A stretch of 64,000 nt of DNA from Hespellia sp. (lineage in GTDB: Bacteria > Bacillota > Clostridia > Lachnospirales > Lachnospiraceae), in the NCBI GenBank assembly GCA_028689735.1, contig JAQVCP010000006.1, forward strand, positions 1-64,000, given 5' to 3'. Of this stretch, positions 8,321-16,886 are shown in pieces. Position 1 is the stretch's first letter; every line of letters starts with the position of its first letter. Both the position numbers and the translations under genes were made by a program. The notes beneath the pieces were generated by a model. It did not search any database. It saw only the letters and a list, made by a program, of their open reading frames with translations, and had not been told where the DNA came from.

Positions 8321-9517
8321 ATGAAAAGAGACGAGAAAAGAATTTATTATGTTAGCTCGGAATCTGTGACCGAGGGACATCCGGATAAGGTGTGCGATCA
8401 GATTGCAGACGGAATCCTGGATGCCTACCTTGCACAGGATGAGCGGGCGAGAGTTGCAGTAGAAGTTATGGTATCCAAAGATACGGTCATGCTTGCAGGT
8501 GAGATTACTTCTACGGCACAGGTAGATATCCCGATGGTGACACGGGAGATCATTCGCCGGATTGGCTACATAGAGAAGGGTAGGGGGTTTGATGCAGAAT
8601 CTTGTGTCATCCTGACCAACATTTCCAAACAGTCAGCGGACATTTCAAGAGGCGTAACAAAACCAGTCATAGGGAAAGAGATACTTGGCGGTGGAGATCA
8701 GGGAATTATGTATGGCTATGCATCGGATGAGACATCGAATCTCATGCCACTTCCCATTGAGCTGTCACATCGTCTTACCAGACAGCTGGCAAAAGTAAGG
8801 AAAAGTGGAAAGGCAGACTTCATTTATCCAGACGGAAAGTCACAGATAACGATGTTGTACAATGAAGAGCATAGACCGCTGTATATTCACAGCATCGTGA
8901 TTTCTACACAGCACAGCGAATCCATTTCCCATGAGGAGCTGGAGAAGTTCATCCGGAGCGAAGTGATTGAACCGGTAATTGACAAAAAATGGCTGAGAGA
9001 AGAGACTCTGATCCATATTAACCCAACGGGGAGGTTTGTCATAGGTGGTCCGGCGGGAGATACCGGAGTTACCGGAAGAAAGCTGATGGTGGACAGTTAT
9101 GGAACCATCGGAAAACATGGCGGCGGCGCATTTTCCGGCAAGGATTCCACAAAAGTGGATCGCTCGGCAACCTACATGGCGCGATACGTTGCGAAGAACA
9201 TCGTGGCAGCGGGTCTGGCCAGAAAATGTGAGGTGTCGATTACTTATGTTATTGGTGGAATCAAACCAGAGTCCATTGATATTGAAACATTTGGCACAGA
9301 GACCATTGATATGCGTTTGCTGCAAAGCATTGTAAAGCATACGTTCTGCTTTGAAGTGGCAGAGGTCATCCATGATCTGGAGCTTCGGAAACCGCAGTTC
9401 ATAAAGACCGCAGCGTATGGACATTTCGGTCGTGAGGACGAGGGATTCCGCTGGGAAGATACGGATAAGGCCGAGATGCTCAGAGAGTTGGCAAAGCAGC
9501 TCAGCGCAGAGCGCTAG
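8321..9517 (+). CDS. metK: S-adenosylmethionine synthetase embedded in the microcompartment operon
   Basis: Makes S-adenosylmethionine from methionine and ATP. Seen: SVTEGHPDKVCDQIADGIL near the N-terminus, the ATP-binding GGGDQGIMYGYA (most MetK have GAGDQG), GPAGDTGVTGRK and GGGAFSGKDSTKVDRS. An in-frame ATG at 8267 lies inside the preceding gene; starting at 8321 gives 398 residues, the usual MetK length. It lies 20 bases after the aldehyde dehydrogenase and before a shell gene, so it is co-transcribed with the glycyl radical system. A likely role is to feed the radical SAM activase. Whether it is packaged, or is the only metK in the genome, cannot be told here. Confidence 0.96.
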   Translation: MKRDEKRIYYVSSESVTEGHPDKVCDQIADGILDAYLAQDERARVAVEVMVSKDTVMLAGEITSTAQVDIPMVTREIIRRIGYIEKGRGFDAESCVILTNISKQSADISRGVTKPVIGKEILGGGDQGIMYGYASDETSNLMPLPIELSHRLTRQLAKVRKSGKADFIYPDGKSQITMLYNEEHRPLYIHSIVISTQHSESISHEELEKFIRSEVIEPVIDKKWLREETLIHINPTGRFVIGGPAGDTGVTGRKLMVDSYGTIGKHGGGAFSGKDSTKVDRSATYMARYVAKNIVAAGLARKCEVSITYVIGGIKPESIDIETFGTETIDMRLLQSIVKHTFCFEVAEVIHDLELRKPQFIKTAAYGHFGREDEGFRWEDTDKAEMLRELAKQLSAER

Positions 9518-9630
9518 AGGAACCGGGGAAGGGAAAACCGGACGACATGAAGTGAATGAGGGTATTTATAAAACAAATATGATAGAAGCAGAGATAATCT
9601 GCAAAAGAAAAAATTCAGGAGGAAGAAATT

Positions 9631-9909
9631 ATGTCAAACGAAGCATTAGGAATGGTGGAAACAAAAGGTTTAGTAGGAGCAATTGAGGCGGCAGATGCCA
9701 TGACAAAGGCAGCAAATGTAGCATTGATCGGATATGAGAAGATTGGTTCCGGGCTGGTAACCGTTATGGTAAGAGGTGATGTTGGTGCGGTAAAGGCTTC
9801 TGTTGATGCAGGAGTTGCAGCAGCAAACAACGTAGGTCAGGTTGTTTCACAGCACGTGATTCCAAGACCACATACAGATACAGAAAAGATTTTACCGAAA
9901 TCACTGTAG
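9631..9909 (+). CDS. hexameric microcompartment shell protein (BMC-H), second canonical copy
   Basis: A 92-residue BMC-H tile almost collinear with the one at 4828 ([43 protein letters not shown]). It differs mostly in the last helix and tail. AGGAGGAAG lies just before the ATG. It is separated from metK by a 113-base gap in which no other gene is seen. Confidence 0.95.
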   Translation: MSNEALGMVETKGLVGAIEAADAMTKAANVALIGYEKIGSGLVTVMVRGDVGAVKASVDAGVAAANNVGQVVSQHVIPRPHTDTEKILPKSL

Positions 9910-9946
9910 GCGCAGAACATAGATTTCAGTAGAAAGAGTGGTGAAT

Positions 9947-10615
9947 ATGGTGAACACGGCTAAAGTGGTGGATGAGGAATTTGTCAGAATGATTACTGAG
10001 AAGGTAATCGAACAATTGAAAATGGAAAAACCTGAAATGGAAAATATTTTTAAGATTCCGGTTGGAGTTTCGAACCGTCATGTTCATGTGACCAAGGAAG
10101 ACCTGGAAACATTGTTCGGAGAGGGATACGAATTGACACGAAAAAGTGAGCTGAAACAGCCAGGGCAGTTTGCAGCCAACGAGACAGTGATCATACGTGG
10201 ACCGAAAGGTGAATTTGACAAGGTAAGAATTCTTGGCCCGGTGAGACCGCAGAGTCAGGTGGAGATTTCTAAGACAGATACGTTTCGTTTAGGAATCAAA
10301 GCACCAATAAAGACATCGGGTGATTTAGCAGATACTCCGGGAATTGAGCTGATTGGTCCAAAAGGAAACGTAACACTTCCGGCGGGGACAATCGTGGCAC
10401 TACGTCATATTCATATGACACCGGAGCAGGCTAAGGTAGTTGGTCTTAAGGATATGGACGTAGTGGAGGTTGAGACTACAGGAGAACGAAGAGGTGTGCT
10501 GGGTGACGTACTGGTACGAGTGACAAATACTTCGGCGCTGGAGATACATGTAGATGTAGATGAAGCAAATGCATGTGCACTGAATAACGATGATTTTGTA
10601 TTATTGAGATATTAA
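9947..10615 (+). CDS. pduL: PduL phosphate propanoyltransferase
   Basis: Converts propionyl-CoA and phosphate to propionyl-phosphate and CoA, recycling CoA inside the compartment and leading to ATP through acetate/propionate kinase. Seen: an N-terminal helix (VDEEFVRMITEKVIEQLKM) of the encapsulation type, then the two halves with the metal-binding SNRHVHVT and LRHIHMTPEQA motifs. The protein has about 222 residues. GTG codons at 9938 and 9941 are in frame; the ATG at 9947 has the better spacing to GAAAGAG. Confidence 0.95.
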   Translation: MVNTAKVVDEEFVRMITEKVIEQLKMEKPEMENIFKIPVGVSNRHVHVTKEDLETLFGEGYELTRKSELKQPGQFAANETVIIRGPKGEFDKVRILGPVRPQSQVEISKTDTFRLGIKAPIKTSGDLADTPGIELIGPKGNVTLPAGTIVALRHIHMTPEQAKVVGLKDMDVVEVETTGERRGVLGDVLVRVTNTSALEIHVDVDEANACALNNDDFVLLRY

Positions 10616-10681
10616 GAAAGAACCGTGGCAGCGGCTGTCCTGAAATGGAGGGCTGCTGTGACACTGACTGAGAGGGAATAT

Positions 10682-11506
10682 ATGCTGATTGAGAACAAAG
10701 TGTTATCAGAATTTTCTGAATTGATCAGAGAGCAGAGATGCAACGACTATGAGGGTGGTCTGAAGGTTGGCGTGGATCTTGGAACTGCTAACATCGTTGT
10801 GGCGGTCGTGGATGAGAAGAATATGCCAGTGACTGGTGCGACTGCGGTCTCCACTTTCGTAAAGGACGGAATTGTTGTTGATTTTGTCGGTGCTATGCAG
10901 ACTGTCAGAAAGCTGAAAGAACAGCTTGAAGAGCGTCTGGGAAGGACGTTGGAATTTGCGGCAACTGCGATTCCACCGGGAATTATATCCGCGAATGTCA
11001 AATGTATTTCTAACGTAGTAGAAGGTGCCGGATTTGAAGTGACGAACGTCATGGATGAACCCACGGCAGCCTCCAAAGTTCTGGATATTAAGGACGGTGC
11101 GGTGGTAGATGTGGGCGGTGGAACGACCGGAATCAGTATTCTAAAGGATGGCAAAGTTATTTTTACGGCAGACGAAGCCACAGGCGGAACGCACATGACG
11201 CTGGTTCTGGCAGGATATTACGGAATTTCCATTGTGGAAGCAGAGAAGCTGAAAAAGGATATTACAAAGGAAGATACGGTATTTCCGATTATCAAACCGG
11301 TGGTTCAGAAAATGGCATCTATCGTGAAGCGGTTTCTGGATGGATATGAAGTTCCGGCAGTGTATGTTGTCGGAGGTGCAAGCTGCTTTACTGATTTTGA
11401 AAAGGTTTTTGAAAAGGAACTTGGAATCCAGACCATCAAGCCCAATGATGCATTACTGGTGACGCCACTGGGCATTGCATTTGAGCAGGCTGCAGGTTCC
11501 ATGTGA
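10682..11506 (+). CDS. eutJ: EutJ-like actin/Hsp70-fold ATPase
   Basis: About 274 residues from the ATG at 10682, which follows GAGAGGGAA; a GTG 57 bases upstream would add 19 residues unlike the family start. Seen: the phosphate-1 loop VGVDLGTANIVVAVVDE, the phosphate-2 loop AVVDVGGGTTGISIL, and the adenosine motif VYVVGGASCF of the actin/Hsp70 fold. EutJ proteins are thought to act as chaperones in ethanolamine and propanediol compartments; a role in assembly or enzyme reactivation is inference. Confidence 0.9.
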   Translation: MLIENKVLSEFSELIREQRCNDYEGGLKVGVDLGTANIVVAVVDEKNMPVTGATAVSTFVKDGIVVDFVGAMQTVRKLKEQLEERLGRTLEFAATAIPPGIISANVKCISNVVEGAGFEVTNVMDEPTAASKVLDIKDGAVVDVGGGTTGISILKDGKVIFTADEATGGTHMTLVLAGYYGISIVEAEKLKKDITKEDTVFPIIKPVVQKMASIVKRFLDGYEVPAVYVVGGASCFTDFEKVFEKELGIQTIKPNDALLVTPLGIAFEQAAGSM

Positions 11507-11607
11507 GAATAAGAGGAGCGAACGGGGACATATATAAGCTGTTCGCTGAGGAGTTGATCAGGGAAGACCTGCAGATCACATTCAAGAAAAGAAGGTGTAG
11601 ATAGATT

Positions 11608-13059
11608 ATGAATTTAGACAGAAAAGAAATCGAGAATCTTGTCGCGAAAGCGATTATAGACATAAAAACGGAGCAAAAGGGCGACGATTCCAAAACCATA
11701 TTCGGAGTCAATACCTCTTGTGGCAATGCTTCCGGCTATGAGAATTACGGTGTATTTAAAACCATGGATGAAGCAGTTTTGGCTGCAAGCAAAGCACAGA
11801 AAAAGCTGCTTTTCTCAAAGATGGATGATCGGCAGAAATATGTGGACATCATCAAAGAAACAGTACTTAAAAGAAGAAATTTGGAAATGATGTCTCTGCT
11901 GTCTGTAGAAGAGACGAAAATTGGAAAGTATGAGCATAAGTTAATCAAAAACAGAATCGCTGCGGAGAAGACTCCTGGAACAGAGGATCTACTGACAGAG
12001 GCAAAGACGGGAGACAGCGGACTGACATTGATTGAGTATTGTCCCTTTGGAGTAATCGGTGCCATCACACCAACGACGAATCCGACTGAGACGATCATCT
12101 GTAATTCCATTTCCATGATTGCCGGTGGAAATACTGTAGTATTCAGCCCCCATCCACGTGCAAAGAAGACCTCGCAGATGCTGGTGAAGTTACTAAATAA
12201 AGCACTGGAGGATGCAGGTGCTCCGGCCAATATGATCACGATGGTAGAAGAACCTTCCATTGAAAATACCAATGCCATGATTGAGAATCCAAAGGTACGT
12301 CTTCTGGTGGCGACCGGTGGTCCGGGAATCGTAAGGAAGGTACTCTCCTCCGGTAAGAAAGCAATCGGTGCTGGTGCAGGAAATCCACCGGTAGTAGTGG
12401 ATGAAACTGCGGATATCGCAAAAGCGGCCAAGGACATTGTAGATGGCTGCAGCTTTGACAATAATGTTCCGTGTATCGCAGAGAAGGAAGTATTTGCAGT
12501 AGCTTCCATCTGTGACAGTCTGATTCAGAATATGAAGTTGAACGGTGCTTATGAGATGACAGATCCTCAGATGATTGAGAAGCTGGATGCTCTGGTAACG
12601 AATGAAAAGGGTGGACCAAAAACTTCCTTTGTCGGCAAGAGTGCAGTATACATTCTGAACGAGCTTGGAATCCAGGCAGATGACAACGTGAAGGTTATTA
12701 TCATGGAAGTTGGAAAAGATCATCATCTGGTAACAGAGGAAATGATGATGCCGATTCTTCCAGTAGTAAGAGTATGTGATGTGGACACCGCTATTGAGCT
12801 TGCCCATGATGCAGAGCACGGGAACCGTCACACAGCGATGATGCATTCCCGGAATGTAGAAAAACTCACGAAGATGGCAAAATTATTAGAGACAACCATC
12901 TTTGTGAAAAATGCACCATCTTATGCCGGAATCGGTGTAGGTGGAGAAGGACATACCACATTTACCATTGCGGGACCAACCGGAGAGGGACTGACTTCAG
13001 CCCGTTCTTTCTGCAGAAAGAGAAAATGTGTGATGGTGGATGCATTTAATATCAGATAA
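11608..13059 (+). CDS. pduP: CoA-acylating propionaldehyde dehydrogenase (PduP/EutE type), second of two
   Basis: A 483-residue enzyme that oxidises propionaldehyde to propionyl-CoA with NAD and CoA. Residues 1-18 (RKEIENLVAKAIIDIK) form the amphipathic targeting helix typical of PduP, followed by a linker and the dehydrogenase domain with catalytic Cys289 in FDNNVPCIAEKE. The rest is collinear with the shorter enzyme at 6987. It is followed 13 bases later by the alcohol dehydrogenase, which would regenerate its NAD. Confidence 0.94.
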   Translation: MNLDRKEIENLVAKAIIDIKTEQKGDDSKTIFGVNTSCGNASGYENYGVFKTMDEAVLAASKAQKKLLFSKMDDRQKYVDIIKETVLKRRNLEMMSLLSVEETKIGKYEHKLIKNRIAAEKTPGTEDLLTEAKTGDSGLTLIEYCPFGVIGAITPTTNPTETIICNSISMIAGGNTVVFSPHPRAKKTSQMLVKLLNKALEDAGAPANMITMVEEPSIENTNAMIENPKVRLLVATGGPGIVRKVLSSGKKAIGAGAGNPPVVVDETADIAKAAKDIVDGCSFDNNVPCIAEKEVFAVASICDSLIQNMKLNGAYEMTDPQMIEKLDALVTNEKGGPKTSFVGKSAVYILNELGIQADDNVKVIIMEVGKDHHLVTEEMMMPILPVVRVCDVDTAIELAHDAEHGNRHTAMMHSRNVEKLTKMAKLLETTIFVKNAPSYAGIGVGGEGHTTFTIAGPTGEGLTSARSFCRKRKCVMVDAFNIR

Positions 13060-13072
13060 GCGAGGAAATGCT

Positions 13073-14188
13073 ATGTCAAATGTATATATCAAAACCAAAA
13101 TCCGCTCCGGGGCCAAAAGCCTGGAGCGGTTAAAAAAATATTCCCGGAAGAATGTACTGATTGTCTGTGATAAGTTTATGGTGGACAGCGGGGCAATCTC
13201 CTCGATTCTTATGAATATTAAGGACTCTAACACGGTGGAAATCTTTGATGAGGTAGTGCCGGATCCCACGGTGGAAGTTGTGGGAAAGGGACTGAATGCA
13301 GCGTGTCGGATCATGCCGGACATCATCATTGGATTTGGCGGTGGTTCTGCTATTGATACAGCAAAGGGAATTATCTATTTTGCAGTGGCAAAGAACCTTT
13401 TTACAAAGCCGGTGTTTATCACGATACCCACCACCAGCGGAACAGGGTCGGAAGTGACTTCAGCAACGGTGATTCGAGATACTGAGACCCAGAGTAAGCA
13501 CTTGATTGAGGATGAACTGATTCTGGCAGATGTTGCGCTGCTGGATTCGGAACTGACATTGTCGGTACCTCCATCTATCACGGCCAATACCGGAATGGAT
13601 GTGATGACACATGCACTGGAGGCCTATGTGGCAGCGGGAGCGAATGTATTTTCCGATGCACTGGCAGAAAAAGCAGTTGAGTTATCGTTGGAAGCGCTGA
13701 TTGAATGTTACCGGCATGGCAGCAATCTGGAAGCCAGAACGAAGATGCAGGAAGCGTCTACTCTGGCAGGAATGTCCTTCGACACGGCAGGTCTGGGCGT
13801 GAATCATGCGATGGCACATCAGCTTGGTGGAACCTTTCATATTCCTCATGGACTGGCAAACGCACTGCTTTTGGAATCGGTGATTGCGTATAACAGCCAG
13901 AATATCGATGTCTTGGAAAAGTATGCGAATATGGCGTATAAGACCAAGATGGTCAGTGCGCAGGAGTCGCCCCAGCTTGCAGTTAAAGTACTACAGCAGG
14001 TGCTTTCCACGATGAAAGAGTGTATGAAGCTGCCGAAAAAAATCCGAGAACTGGATATCGATGAGAAGACTTACATGGATGCAGTGGACCATATGGCAGA
14101 AAATGCTTTGAGAGATCATTGTGTTCTGACAAATCCGAGGAAAACGAATATTGCGAATCTAAAAGAGCTGTTTATTCAGTTATATTAA
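13073..14188 (+). CDS. pduQ: iron-containing alcohol dehydrogenase (PduQ-like)
   Basis: Group III iron alcohol dehydrogenase of 371 residues that would reduce propionaldehyde to 1-propanol and recycle NADH to NAD for the aldehyde dehydrogenases. Seen: the NAD region GFGGGSAIDTAKG, the PTTSGTGSEVT motif, and the metal-ligand segments MDVMTHALEAYVA and GVNHAMAHQLGGTFHIPHG. The ATG at 13073 has GAGGAAA in front; an in-frame ATG at 13040 lies inside the previous gene. It is the last gene before a terminator. Confidence 0.94.
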   Translation: MSNVYIKTKIRSGAKSLERLKKYSRKNVLIVCDKFMVDSGAISSILMNIKDSNTVEIFDEVVPDPTVEVVGKGLNAACRIMPDIIIGFGGGSAIDTAKGIIYFAVAKNLFTKPVFITIPTTSGTGSEVTSATVIRDTETQSKHLIEDELILADVALLDSELTLSVPPSITANTGMDVMTHALEAYVAAGANVFSDALAEKAVELSLEALIECYRHGSNLEARTKMQEASTLAGMSFDTAGLGVNHAMAHQLGGTFHIPHGLANALLLESVIAYNSQNIDVLEKYANMAYKTKMVSAQESPQLAVKVLQQVLSTMKECMKLPKKIRELDIDEKTYMDAVDHMAENALRDHCVLTNPRKTNIANLKELFIQLY

Positions 14189-14207
14189 TTTTCAAAAAAC
14201 AGTGAGG

Positions 14208-14239
14208 ATGGCTTCAACCATAAGGGGGAGGCCATTTTT
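14208..14239 (+). terminator. intrinsic terminator of the microcompartment operon
   Basis: An 8-bp stem (ATGGCTTC, 14208-14215, with GAGGCCAT, 14228-14235, one G-T pair) is followed by TTTT. It lies 20 bases after the alcohol dehydrogenase stop codon. Confidence 0.85.
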
Positions 14240-14322
14240 GCAAAAAAGCTATAATTTTGTGAGTTTATGGGAACAATCCTTTGCCTGACCATAAATTTAT
14301 ACTAACGGAACACGGATAAATA

Positions 14323-14331
14323 TGATACAAT
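14323..14331 (+). promoter_or_regulatory. extended -10 promoter for the PocR-domain sensor gene
   Basis: TGATACAAT (TG at 14323-14324, TACAAT at 14326-14331) fits an extended -10 box; no good -35 is seen. It lies about 40 bases before the sensor ATG, so the regulatory pair can be transcribed apart from the operon it follows. Confidence 0.55.
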
Positions 14332-14370
14332 AGCTTTAAGAAACTGGTTGTTCATATGGAGGATGCCGAC

Positions 14371-15708
14371 ATGCAAAGTCACGACTACAGGGATGAGGAA
14401 AACATACAGGCAATACAGATGGAGGACATGGTTATGCCTGCTGATCAAGCGACAGAGAAAGATATGGAAAAACTGGATATTATTCATTTGTTTGGCAAGG
14501 AAAAACTGGAAAATATACAACGAAAGCTCTCCAAGGCTACCGGACTTGCATTTGTTACAGTGGACTATCGAGGAGAGCCGATTACAGAGTGTACCTATTT
14601 TACAAAGTTTTGTCAGGCGGTGAGAAGCAATCCTGATGCAGTGACTCAGTGCAAATCCTCTGATGCATTTGGTTCGATTCAGGCTGCAGTGACACAGAAG
14701 CCGAGTGTATATTATTGTCCATGTGGATTACTTGAAGTAGCAATTCCTATTATATTCAAGAATCAATATATGGGAGGATTTATCGGCGGGCAGATTCGCT
14801 GCCATGATGCTCCGGAGGGGACGACGCAACTCGAGAAAGTCATTCAGAGAAACCAAGAGCAGCAATATAATGAGGAACAGGAGAAATTGATGGAAGAAAT
14901 TCCTGCCTATTCCTATGAAAAATTTCTGGATATGGTCAATCTAGTATTTCTAATTATCAACCAGCTGAGTGCCAGCGAAATCAGAGGAAGAGCCGAGAAG
15001 GAAGAACTAAAAAAACAGATTGCCAAATTGGAACTTTTGCAGAAAAAGCAACAGATAAAATTAGGCGAGCAGCTTTTGGAGACCAGTAACCTTAAGGCGA
15101 GATTCAATCCTTATATTTTGATGGATATGCTGACAACTGCAGCGAATCAGGCGATTATTGAATCTGCGGAGCAGACATCAAGAGTTTTGGACAAGCTGTC
15201 AGATATTGTGAGATACCAGCTTCTTGAGCAGGAAAAAAAAGTACGTCTGGAAGTGGAATTGGAGAACCTGGAGCACTATCTTGAAGTTCAGAAGCAAAAA
15301 TATGGCGATAAACTTGAATATTCCATTCAGATACCAAATGGCATGCGGACGCAGAAGATTCCCTCCCATGTGATTCTTCCGTTTGTGGAGCATGCGGTTT
15401 TCTTCGGAATGCAGCAGACAAAGGGAGTACTGAAAGTTACAATCATCGGCTTTTATCAGGGAGATAATGTGGTTCTTCGAATCGAGGACAATGGTCTTGG
15501 CATGTCGAGCGAGAAGATTATGGAGAAGTATTCTTATCTAAACCATAATTATGAAGGGTATTATATTCAGCTTGCGATGGATGTGGCGAGAGAGAAGATG
15601 AGAGAAGTTTATGGAGAGCAGCAGGATATTCGAACAGAAAATGAAGCGGGATTCGGAAATGTCAGTGTCATCTATTGGCCAGAATATTTCGAAGAAAGGA
15701 TCGAATAA
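14371..15708 (+). CDS. PocR-domain sensor with degenerate LytS/YesM-type histidine kinase module
   Basis: Start ATG 14371 has GGAGG seven bases before it; an ATG 15 bases earlier overlaps that site. The 445-residue protein has a PocR ligand domain (about 28-145, FGKEKLENIQRKLSKATG; the Cys-rich CPCGLLEVAIPI), a coiled coil (about 190-230), and a LytS/YesM-like kinase module. PocR domains sense diols, matching the operon. The phospho-acceptor motif, usually NPHFLxN, reads NPYILMD with Tyr248 in place of His. The N-box is VEHAVFFG rather than VENAxxHG, the G1 box IEDNGLGM is intact and a normal G2 box is missing. Autophosphorylation in the usual way looks unlikely; it may signal by direct contact with the next gene's product. 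Confidence 0.85.
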   Translation: MQSHDYRDEENIQAIQMEDMVMPADQATEKDMEKLDIIHLFGKEKLENIQRKLSKATGLAFVTVDYRGEPITECTYFTKFCQAVRSNPDAVTQCKSSDAFGSIQAAVTQKPSVYYCPCGLLEVAIPIIFKNQYMGGFIGGQIRCHDAPEGTTQLEKVIQRNQEQQYNEEQEKLMEEIPAYSYEKFLDMVNLVFLIINQLSASEIRGRAEKEELKKQIAKLELLQKKQQIKLGEQLLETSNLKARFNPYILMDMLTTAANQAIIESAEQTSRVLDKLSDIVRYQLLEQEKKVRLEVELENLEHYLEVQKQKYGDKLEYSIQIPNGMRTQKIPSHVILPFVEHAVFFGMQQTKGVLKVTIIGFYQGDNVVLRIEDNGLGMSSEKIMEKYSYLNHNYEGYYIQLAMDVAREKMREVYGEQQDIRTENEAGFGNVSVIYWPEYFEERIE

Positions 15709-15711
15709 TTA

Positions 15712-16749
15712 ATGTATAGAGTACTGATTGTTGAAAGAGATGTTCTGATGCAAAAGGCACTTGAAACTATGATATCCAAGCAGCACAGCTTTCAAGTTGT
15801 GGAGAAAATCAGTGCCGGGGAAGATGTGGTAAAGGTATGCGATGACAATTCTATTGATATTGTCTTTATGGGACTGATGCTCAACGGGATGTCGGGAATC
15901 GACGTCAGTGAGCGGATGCACAGAAAACATCCGGAAATTATGATTTACATTTTGTCTCCTTATGCAAAGCGTTTCTACACCTAGAGCATTGTATCGGGTA
16001 TTGTGAGAGACGTACTTGAGAAGCCCGTCTCACTGAAAGAGATGAAGATGGTATTATCTGATTATAAGACGGAGCACGAGGGTTCAGTTCAGGCCCAACT
16101 GGAAGAATTAGCTGAAATCCTCAAACAGAAGGATTTTCAGACGATGTATTATGCAATCGAGCGCATTGTGGACGAGATATATCAGTCTGTGGGTGCAGAT
16201 TCGGCCCACTTGATCAAGGCGTTTTCTTATATCGGACAGAATCTGCTGAATATTGTCGAGTTTGAAGAATTCGACAATAAGAATATCAGAACATTGTTTC
16301 CACTGAATGAAGCACTGATTCCGGATCGAAAGTATTCGGAACTGTGGTTGTTCCGTGTGATGAACTATGTGTTTGAGAAGAGCAGCATCAATCGTTATCC
16401 GTTGTTGGAAAATGTGTTCGATTATATTGAAAATCATATCAAAGAGGACATCAATCTGAATCAGATTGTATTAAACTGCGCCATTAGTCAGGGGTATTTA
16501 AGCCGAATATTTAAGAATCAGTTTCAGGTCAGTGTAATGGAATATTTACATATGCGTAAAATTCATCTGGCGAAAGGATACTTTTATTACACCGAGGACA
16601 GTATCGGTGAGATTGCGTTTCGTCTGGGCTATAATGAAAGCAGCTATTTTAGCAAGGTATTCAAGAAGTACGAGCATGTAACCGGCAAGGAGTATCGAGA
16701 GCGGATTAAGAATACTGAGCCGGTGAATACTGTTTCTGAGGCGGAGTGA
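15712..16749 (+). pseudogene. AraC-type response regulator interrupted by an in-frame TAG
   Basis: One reading frame runs from ATG 15712 to TGA 16747 except for a TAG at 15982-15984. Codons 1-90 are a receiver domain and the rest finishes the receiver (LEKPVSLKEM), then gives a linker and a C-terminal AraC DNA-binding domain with two HTH motifs. The amber codon stands between Thr and Ser and could be a CAG-to-TAG change. The downstream part has in-frame GTG (16003) and ATG codons, so a separate DNA-binding fragment could be made. The receiver also lacks the phospho-acceptor Asp: VFMGLML has Gly54 where Asp is normal. It was probably the activator of the propanediol operon. A sequencing error is possible. 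Confidence 0.85.
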
Positions 16750-16820
16750 GATTCTGAGAGAATGTATGGAAAAGTGAAATTTTGAACAGATTGTGTGTGT
16801 TGCCAGCATGATCTGAAAAA

Positions 16821-16847
16821 ACGTGAAATGGATATTTCGCGTTTTTT
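16821..16847 (+). terminator. intrinsic terminator after the regulator gene
   Basis: A 9-bp stem (ACGTGAAAT, 16821-16829, with ATTTCGCGT, 16834-16842, one G-T pair) is followed by a T6 run, with an A6 run on the other side. Confidence 0.85.
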
Positions 16848-16873
16848 CTATGTTCATTTAGAAAGAAGAATGA

Positions 16874-16879
16874 TATAAT
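16874..16879 (+). promoter_or_regulatory. -10 box directly in front of the Sua5 start codon
   Basis: A perfect TATAAT at 16874-16879 lies only 7 bases before the ATG at 16887, so transcription would begin at or next to the start codon. The -35 region (TGTTCA at 16851-16856) is weak. No Shine-Dalgarno sequence is present. This suggests a leaderless mRNA. Confidence 0.5.
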
Positions 16880-16886
16880 TGACTCT

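Noticed and set aside
15982-15984. TAG read as pyrrolysine
   Set aside because: No pyl genes are in the window, the context is a receiver domain where a Gln or similar residue is expected, and a single such codon is better explained by mutation or error.
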